Shown here: positions 31,657 to 36,389 of the stretch, piece after piece
Layout of the letters: every line of letters starts with the position of its first letter
How positions within the stretch are numbered: position 1 is the first letter of the stretch
Source: an uncultured Nocardioidaceae bacterium
GTDB taxonomy: Bacteria; Actinomycetota; Actinomycetes; Propionibacteriales; Nocardioidaceae
Length of the DNA stretch: 36,389 nucleotides
Direction: 5' to 3'
NCBI GenBank assembly: GCA_902805845.1
Contig: CADCUI010000038.1
Span: forward strand, 1-36,389
Notes under the pieces: generated by a model
Seen by the model: the letters and a program-made list of their open reading frames with translations, nothing else
Told to the model about the DNA's origin: nothing
Database searches by the model: none
Position numbers and translations under genes: made by a program

Positions 31657-33207
31657 TCAGCTCATTCGTGCCACGATCCGGCACGCCGCCGACCGGGCGG
31701 GTGCCTCGCCGGACAGCGTGGGGACCTCTTCCCGATGCTCGATGGTGAAGCCGAACGAGACCAGCTCGTCCACGACCACCTCGGGCTGCACCCGCTTCCA
31801 GTAGGCGGCGCCGAGAACCCCCCTGGGCCGCTCGGTGAAGTACTCGAGGTAGAGCCGTCCCGTGGAGTCGCGGAGTGCGGCGCGGCTCAGCAGCAGGAGG
31901 TTGCGCCGGCCGTGGTCGGTGAGCGCGTCGACCACCGCTCGCGAGTAGACCGCACGGGCACCGCAGTCGCCGGCCATCAGTGCACCCCGGGCCAGGACGT
32001 GCCGCAGGTCGTAGAGGTTGAGCTGGAGGAAGTCGAGGCTGGACAAGCCCTGCTGACGGGCCTGCTCCCTTCCCCGCTCCAACCCGGAGGCGGCGTAGTC
32101 ACACCCGGTGACCCGGAAACCGCGTTCTGCGAAGTAGAGCGAGTCGCGGCCCGTACCCGACCCGACGTCGAGGAGCGCCCCAGGCGGCTCGCGCTCGGCG
32201 ACCCACCGCGCGAAGGCCGAGGGCCCGGGTGACGCGTCCGCACCGCTGGCGTAGGAGTCGTGCCAGAACCTCTGGTGCAGCCGACCTCCTCGTGTCCACG
32301 CCCCGAGCGTGCGCCTCGTCGCGTGAGGAGGGCGGAACTTGAAGGTGGGGTCGGGGACCCGCCACCCCGGACCGTACGTCGCCTCCAGCAGCCCGGGAGG
32401 GTCCGCGGGCGCCAAGACGGTCCGTCCTTCGAGGGTGACCGTCGACAGCGGAAGGATGGTGCTGCGCGGAACAGGCACGCGCAACACCTGGACGACGTAC
32501 AGGTACGGCCCTCGGTGCCACGCGGAGAAGATGTCGATCGCCACCTCCTCTCGACCCGACGCCGGCGGGTAGACCTTGAAGTAGCCGCCCTGCATCCGCA
32601 GGGTCCTCCACCCGAGCCGGATGAAGTGCCGCTCGAGGGTGAGCGACTCCAGCATGACGTCGAAGGGATGCGATGCTTCGCTGTAGTACGCGATGTCAGC
32701 ATCGTTGTCGTGCCCGATCAGCTTGCCTGAACGGACGGCGCCCAGGAGGCAGCCGAACGCCAGGAAGGCCGGCACCCCTCGCTGGGTGAGCACGTCGAGG
32801 GTTCTCTGCACCCCTTCGAGCAGGGACGCCTTCTCGTCCTCGTCGGCGGTCTCGAAGGACCGCTCGAGCCGGCTTCCCTTGTCGACCCGAACGGGTTGCC
32901 CGAGCTCGTCGACCAGGTTGACGCGGCCTCGTCCGCTGCCGAACTTCACCTCACCGCAGTGCGCCCGGGCGCCGGACTCGAGGGCCTCGACGGTCGTCGT
33001 GACGACGCCGTCGAGGCGTGCTCGCAGGGCCTTCGGCCACGGCACGAGGTACCGACCTTCCCCGCGCCGTCGACCCTGGCGCGAAGGCACGAACGACCAG
33101 ATCCGGCGCCCGTCGAACAACACGTCGAGCGGCTCGTCCTCGTGCCCGACGACGATCAACCCTCGCTTGCGCACCTTGACGACCAAGGTGCTCGGTTCAG
33201 TGTCCAT
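31657..33207 (-). CDS. LicD-like nucleotidyltransferase-fold domain fused to a SAM methyltransferase
   Basis: 516 aa. An N-terminal beta-rich part (1-115) of unknown fold precedes a LicD-like core: AFGCLLGAVRSGKLIGHDND (150-169) with the acid pair D167 and D169 and further acid at D171, then VAIDIFSAWHRGPY (222-235). The C-terminal domain (about 335-516) is a class I methyltransferase, with LLDVGSGTGRDSLYFA (345-360) and VTGCDYA. LicD proteins add phosphocholine or similar phospho-substituents to teichoic acid or other surface glycans. The fusion suggests that the same glycan is also methylated. It is followed by a TylF-type methyltransferase gene and preceded by a DUF6752 coiled-coil gene. 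Confidence 0.88.
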   Translation of the reverse strand: MDTEPSTLVVKVRKRGLIVVGHEDEPLDVLFDGRRIWSFVPSRQGRRRGEGRYLVPWPKALRARLDGVVTTTVEALESGARAHCGEVKFGSGRGRVNLVDELGQPVRVDKGSRLERSFETADEDEKASLLEGVQRTLDVLTQRGVPAFLAFGCLLGAVRSGKLIGHDNDADIAYYSEASHPFDVMLESLTLERHFIRLGWRTLRMQGGYFKVYPPASGREEVAIDIFSAWHRGPYLYVVQVLRVPVPRSTILPLSTVTLEGRTVLAPADPPGLLEATYGPGWRVPDPTFKFRPPHATRRTLGAWTRGGRLHQRFWHDSYASGADASPGPSAFARWVAEREPPGALLDVGSGTGRDSLYFAERGFRVTGCDYAASGLERGREQARQQGLSSLDFLQLNLYDLRHVLARGALMAGDCGARAVYSRAVVDALTDHGRRNLLLLSRAALRDSTGRLYLEYFTERPRGVLGAAYWKRVQPEVVVDELVSFGFTIEHREEVPTLSGEAPARSAACRIVARMS

Positions 33208-33258
33208 CAGGACCGGTTCGAGTGGGCATGGTCATCAGCGGCGGGCCTGTCCCTGGCC

Positions 33259-33546
33259 TCAGAGGCCGCGGTCATAGTCCTGCAGGAACGCACGCAACCT
33301 GGCCCCGTCGCGCTGCTCGGCGGAGAGCAACACCTCGGCGACCACGTCGGTGATCTCGGCGAGCCGCTTGTGCAGCTGCTGGCTCTCGTCGAGCTCGGCC
33401 TCGATCCTGTCGACCTTGCGCTTCAGGGCGGCCACCTCGCGCAGTGCGCGGACGCCGGGGTTGGACGGCGATGTCCCGCCCGCGACCACTCGAGCTAGTC
33501 GCTGCCGGGCTCGACGCAGCGCCTGCCTCGGCCTTGCCGGCACCAT
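33259..33546 (-). CDS. DUF6752 coiled-coil protein
   Basis: 95 aa from the ATG at 33546, which has GGAGGAG 8 nt upstream; the frame is open to 33807, but the upstream part is not protein-like. A basic N-terminus (RQALRRARQRLARVV) leads to a coiled coil, ALREVAALKRKVDRIEAELD, then LHKRLAEITDVVAEVLLSAE and RDGARLRAFLQDYD. This matches the small DUF6752 proteins that I recall beside glycan-synthesis genes of actinomycetes. The function is unknown; a scaffold or regulator is possible. It is 51 bp upstream of the LicD fusion and opens the minus-strand run to 29778. Confidence 0.8.
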   Translation of the reverse strand: MVPARPRQALRRARQRLARVVAGGTSPSNPGVRALREVAALKRKVDRIEAELDESQQLHKRLAEITDVVAEVLLSAEQRDGARLRAFLQDYDRGL

Positions 33547-33598
33547 TGCTCCGTCTCCTCCGGCGCGTCCGTGGACGACCTTGCCTGTGGTCGTGACT

Positions 33599-33640
33599 CG
33601 TGACGTCACGCCCGTCACCCTAGCGGTCCGGACAGTCCGG
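33599..33640. promoter_or_regulatory. Two palindromes and a -10-like hexamer before the surface-glycan run
   Basis: CGTGACGTCACG (33599-33610) is a perfect 12-bp palindrome, and CCGGACAGTCCGG (33628-33640) a 13-bp one with a single central base. Between them, TAGGGT lies on the minus strand (33622-33617), with no convincing -35. They are 50-95 bp upstream of the DUF6752 start and may form a regulated promoter. The remaining gap to 33839 holds nothing else recognised. Confidence 0.35.
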
Positions 33641-33839
33641 CGCCGGTGGACGACGCGCCGCGACCAGGCGGGCCGTCCAGCTGTCATGGCGGTCCGGTGG
33701 CTGTGACTCCCGTCGCTCACCTGGGCGCTGGAATGCGATTGTGACATCGAACCGTTGACGCGGCGGTCCGGCACGTTGAAGATGCAGATGTGTCGACGGC
33801 TGCCCATGTGAGCCGGTCATCTCGGTGAGCCACGCCTCT

Positions 33840-34093
33840 GTGAGCGACGATGCGGCCGCGCTGCTGGAACGTTGTCGGTGGGTCTATGGCCCTGCCGGAA
33901 GGCGCTCTCGGTCACCAGGACCTTCAGGTACGCCCACACAAGGCCCGCAGCGATCGCCCTTGCTGCGTCGGGGCGGGCCGAGCTCGACCGATGGTTTCCC
34001 GGGCACTACGGACTCGACCAGGTCGAGGACGCGATGATCGCCACACGGAACGACCCGCGGGCGGCCAAGCCTGTGATCCAACGAGCTGCCTGA
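33840..34093 (+). pseudogene. Decayed C-terminal remnant of a zinc alcohol dehydrogenase
   Basis: Three frames carry consecutive pieces of a medium-chain dehydrogenase C-terminus. SDDAAALLER is in one frame (33840-33872), VVGGSMALPEG in the second (to about 33902), and ALSVTRTFRYAHTR, then LAASGRAELDRWFPGHYGL and VEDAMIATRNDPRAAKPVIQ in the third, ending at TGA 34093. The second break fits loss of two bases in a GGCGCGC run near 33901. No N-terminal catalytic domain with Cys or His ligands precedes it. It therefore looks like a truncated, multiply frameshifted gene just upstream of the mannitol dehydrogenase gene, perhaps once a polyol dehydrogenase partner. It is distinct from the intact dehydrogenase at 21852. 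Confidence 0.65.
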
Positions 34094-34107
34094 GTCAGGA
34101 GATCGAC

Positions 34108-35604
34108 GTGGTTCACATCAATGGAAGGTCGCTGGCCGAGATCGCCGAGCGGGTTCCGGTGCCGGGCTACGACCGATCGCAGCTCCGCGGCGGGATCGTC
34201 CACATCGGCGTCGGGAGTTTCCACCGGGCGCACCAGGCGATGTATCTCGATCGGCTCTTCAACGCCGGCCAAGGGCTCGAGTGGGGCATCGTCGGTGTGG
34301 GCCTGCTGCCGAGGGACCGGGAGATGCGCGATCTCATGAGCCGACAGGACTGCCTCTACACCTTGGTGGTCAAGCACCCGGACGGCTCGATCGAGCCGAG
34401 GGTGATCGGGTCGATCGTCGACTACCTTTTCGCACCGGATGACCCGGAGAAGGTCCTCGACGTGATGACGGACGCCGCGACCCGGGTCGTCTCCTTGACC
34501 ATCACCGAAGGGGGTTACCGTGTCCATGCCGCGTCCGGCGAGTTCGACGCCGACGACCCGCAGGTCCAGGCCGACCTTCGGCCCGGAGCGACCCCGACGA
34601 CGGCCTTCGGCTTCGTCACCGAGGCACTGGCCCGTCGCCGCCAGCAGGGCAAGCCGCCGTTCGTGGTCATGTCCTGCGACAACCTGCAGGGGAACGGACA
34701 CGTGGCTCGGCGCATGCTAGCTGCCTTCGCCGCACTCAGGGACCCCGACCTGGGTGCATGGATGCAGGAGAACGTGGCGTTCCCCAACGCCATGGTCGAC
34801 CGGATCACCCCGGTGACCACCGACAGGGACCGGCAGCAATTGCTCGAGGACTTCGGCATCGACGACGGTTGGCCAGTGGTCTGCGAACCGTTCACGCAGT
34901 GGGCGCTGGAAGACTGCTTCCCGTTGGGCCGCCCGCGTTTGGAAGACGTGGCGGTGCAGCTGGTTCCCGACGTCGTCCCCTACGAGCTGATGAAGCTCCG
35001 GCTCCTCAATGCAAGCCACCAGGCGTTGTGCTACCTCGGGTACCTCGCCGGTTACCGCTATGTGCACGAGGTCTGCAGCGACCCGCTGTTCACCGGCTTC
35101 CTGCTCGGGTACATGGACGAGGAAGCCACACCGACGCTACAGCCGGTGCCGGGGGTCGATCTCGAGCGGTACAAGCACGAGCTCATCGAGCGCTTCGCCA
35201 ACGCCGCCGTGCGCGACACCGTCGCCCGGCTGTGCGCAGAGAGCTCGGACCGCATTCCCAAGTGGCTGGTGCCCCTCGTGCACGACCAGCTCGCCGGAGC
35301 CGGTCACGTGCGCCGGTCGGCACTGGTGATCGCGGCCTGGGCCCGCTACGCAGAAGGGATCGACGAGCACGGCAACCCCATCGAGGTCGTCGACACCCGC
35401 CGAGACGCCGTCATGGCACGAGCCCGGCGCCAACGGCAAGATCCTCTCGCGTTCCTTCGCGAACCTGAGCTTTTCGGGGACCTGGTGGGCCACCAGAACT
35501 TCGTCCGCCACTATCTCGAAGCACTCGAGTCGCTGCACACCAGGGGAGCACGGGCGACCCTGGAAGACTGGGAGAGAGTGGAGCAGTCCAGGGCACCAGG
35601 GTGA
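34108..35604 (+). CDS. Mannitol 2-dehydrogenase family (polyol/hexuronate dehydrogenase)
   Basis: 498 aa, full length. The N-terminal Rossmann part has GIVHIGVGSFHRAHQAMYLD (29-48), and the catalytic motif MKLRLLNASHQAL (295-307) holds Lys296, Asn301 and His304, the conserved set of long-chain mannitol dehydrogenases. The family oxidises D-mannitol, D-arabinitol or related polyols, or hexuronates, to the ketose with NAD(P)+ without zinc; the exact substrate cannot be read. The GTG at 34108 has CAGGAG 6 nt upstream; the frame is open back to 33850 through the dehydrogenase remnant, but that part was rejected. It appears to be a single gene. Confidence 0.94.
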   Translation: MVHINGRSLAEIAERVPVPGYDRSQLRGGIVHIGVGSFHRAHQAMYLDRLFNAGQGLEWGIVGVGLLPRDREMRDLMSRQDCLYTLVVKHPDGSIEPRVIGSIVDYLFAPDDPEKVLDVMTDAATRVVSLTITEGGYRVHAASGEFDADDPQVQADLRPGATPTTAFGFVTEALARRRQQGKPPFVVMSCDNLQGNGHVARRMLAAFAALRDPDLGAWMQENVAFPNAMVDRITPVTTDRDRQQLLEDFGIDDGWPVVCEPFTQWALEDCFPLGRPRLEDVAVQLVPDVVPYELMKLRLLNASHQALCYLGYLAGYRYVHEVCSDPLFTGFLLGYMDEEATPTLQPVPGVDLERYKHELIERFANAAVRDTVARLCAESSDRIPKWLVPLVHDQLAGAGHVRRSALVIAAWARYAEGIDEHGNPIEVVDTRRDAVMARARRQRQDPLAFLREPELFGDLVGHQNFVRHYLEALESLHTRGARATLEDWERVEQSRAPG

Positions 35605-35643
35605 CCCACGGAGGTGCTTCTCCTACCGGAGGCTCGGCGCGGC

Positions 35644-36273
35644 TCAGTGCTCCTGCTCCCGGACGGCGCGCAGCACCTCGTCGAGGCGAAGGTGGCGATC
35701 TGCACGCCATCGCTGGAGGCGACGCAGGTCCGTCTCGAGCTCCGGCGACGACCCCTCGCCGTGGTGCCAACGCAGTGCGTCCTCGGCGTAGGCGATGAAG
35801 GCGATCGGGCGGGCGGCGTGGATCGCCTCCAGCGCTTCGACCGCGTCCCACCCGAGCGCCAGCAGGACGGCGAAGCCCAGCGACGGCCCGCGGTTGATGC
35901 CCATGTGGCAGTGGGACAGCACGACGCCGCCGGACTCGACCGCCTCGAGGGCGAAGCGCACGCCCTGGTCGAACCACTCGTCGGGCACTCGCTGTCCGGC
36001 GTCGTCGATGCCGAGGTGGAGGTACTCCAGGTCGGCCCGCCGCTCCCTGACCCACTCCTCGTCGCTCCACTCGACACGGACGTCGATGACGTGGCTGATG
36101 CCTGCCTCTCCCAGCTCCCCGAGCTGGTCGACGGCCAGGTCCTCGGCGGTGGTGTCCAGGTCACCGCCGACGGCGAGGTACGGCGTCACGAAGCTGGCGT
36201 TGGCATGCTCGAAGGACAGCAGCTCCTCACCGGGAGTCGGTCGCCAGAGCCGGTGGTCGTCGTGCGTGGTCAC
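35644..36273 (-). CDS. Dual-specificity (tyrosine) protein phosphatase
   Basis: 209 aa. The signature VVLSHCHMGINRGPSLGFAV holds the CX5R loop, with Cys122 as nucleophile and Arg128; the preceding general acid is probably in GIDDAGQRVPDEWFD (88-102). FVTPYLAVGGDLDT and SHVIDVRVEWSDEE are the usual strands before the active site. Dual-specificity phosphatases remove phosphate from Ser/Thr and Tyr residues, but small bacterial relatives may act on other phosphoesters. GTG start without a strong ribosome binding site. It converges with the mannitol dehydrogenase gene, 39 bp between the stops. No kinase gene is adjacent. Confidence 0.9.
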   Translation of the reverse strand: MTTHDDHRLWRPTPGEELLSFEHANASFVTPYLAVGGDLDTTAEDLAVDQLGELGEAGISHVIDVRVEWSDEEWVRERRADLEYLHLGIDDAGQRVPDEWFDQGVRFALEAVESGGVVLSHCHMGINRGPSLGFAVLLALGWDAVEALEAIHAARPIAFIAYAEDALRWHHGEGSSPELETDLRRLQRWRADRHLRLDEVLRAVREQEH

Positions 36274-36389
36274 CGGAACAGGTTCCCAGGCGCGCCAAGT
36301 CCGCGGGCCATTGGCTCCGTGGCACGCGGTCGGCGTTCCCAGAATCCAGCGTTGGGCCGGTCGCGGCGTGGGGCACCCTCGTCGTAGCG

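Noticed and set aside
36270-36389. 39-codon open frame on the minus strand ending in GTGA with the phosphatase start
   Set aside because: The overlap would suit a coupled upstream gene, but the visible residues are Arg/Pro-rich with no motif and the gene runs off the window. It was left unannotated.
1-36389. Search for CRISPR arrays, tRNA or rRNA genes, transposases, integrases, toxin-antitoxin pairs and phage genes
   Set aside because: No spaced repeat array, no cloverleaf with a CCA-type end and no such protein motif was found by reading; a tRNA or mobile-element scan would be needed to be certain.

Overview
The window is GC-rich throughout, uses GTG starts freely, has strong GGAGG-type ribosome binding sites and codes densely on both strands. 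Gene families such as DUF2630, DUF4031, DUF4333, DUF6510, DUF6752 and long LuxR-type ATPase regulators point to a high-GC actinomycete, most likely of the Nocardioidaceae type; this is an inference from gene content. No tRNA, rRNA, CRISPR array, insertion sequence, integrase or phage gene was seen. It reads as ordinary chromosome with a variable, accessory character.

Left part (1-6.7 kb, all minus strand): the 5' end of a beta-phosphoglucomutase gene overlapped by a GH65 disaccharide phosphorylase, which together form a maltose/trehalose-type phosphorolysis unit. Then come a GrpB-family protein, a P-loop kinase, a two-domain VOC protein, a DUF4333 membrane protein, and an overlapping acetyltransferase/P-loop kinase pair.

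Middle (6.7-17.2 kb): a plus-strand triad of a soluble sulfite-oxidase-fold molybdoenzyme, a ferredoxin-reductase-like flavoprotein and a zinc-ribbon DUF6510 protein looks like a compact NAD(P)H-driven molybdoenzyme. An Asp-nucleophile alpha/beta hydrolase faces a small plus-strand cluster (63-aa unknown, DksA-like protein without its zinc ligands, cupin). Two large paralogous LuxR-type ATPase regulators are divergently transcribed around a 153-bp region with an inverted repeat; one has lost the Walker A lysine. A PPOX-fold flavoprotein and DUF2630 follow.

Right-centre (17.2-29.7 kb): an NhaA antiporter fused to a DsbA-like thioredoxin domain with an 11-bp tandem repeat upstream, a frameshifted NTF2/SnoaL-like gene, an alpha/beta hydrolase, two unknown proteins, a zinc glucose/alcohol dehydrogenase, DUF4031, a translationally coupled pair (7TM-PAS-PP2C phosphatase and HD hydrolase), a secreted CHRD protein, a serA-like/DUF1015 overlapping pair and a second VOC protein.

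Right end (29.7-36.4 kb): a minus-strand surface-glycan-type run (DUF6752 coiled coil, LicD-methyltransferase fusion, TylF-type methyltransferase, esterase), a decayed zinc alcohol dehydrogenase remnant, an intact mannitol 2-dehydrogenase-family gene and a dual-specificity phosphatase.

No single large new system stands out. The best candidates for new biology are the molybdoenzyme-flavoprotein-zinc ribbon triad, the serA-DUF1015 pair, the asymmetric LuxR-ATPase pair and the NhaA-thioredoxin fusion.
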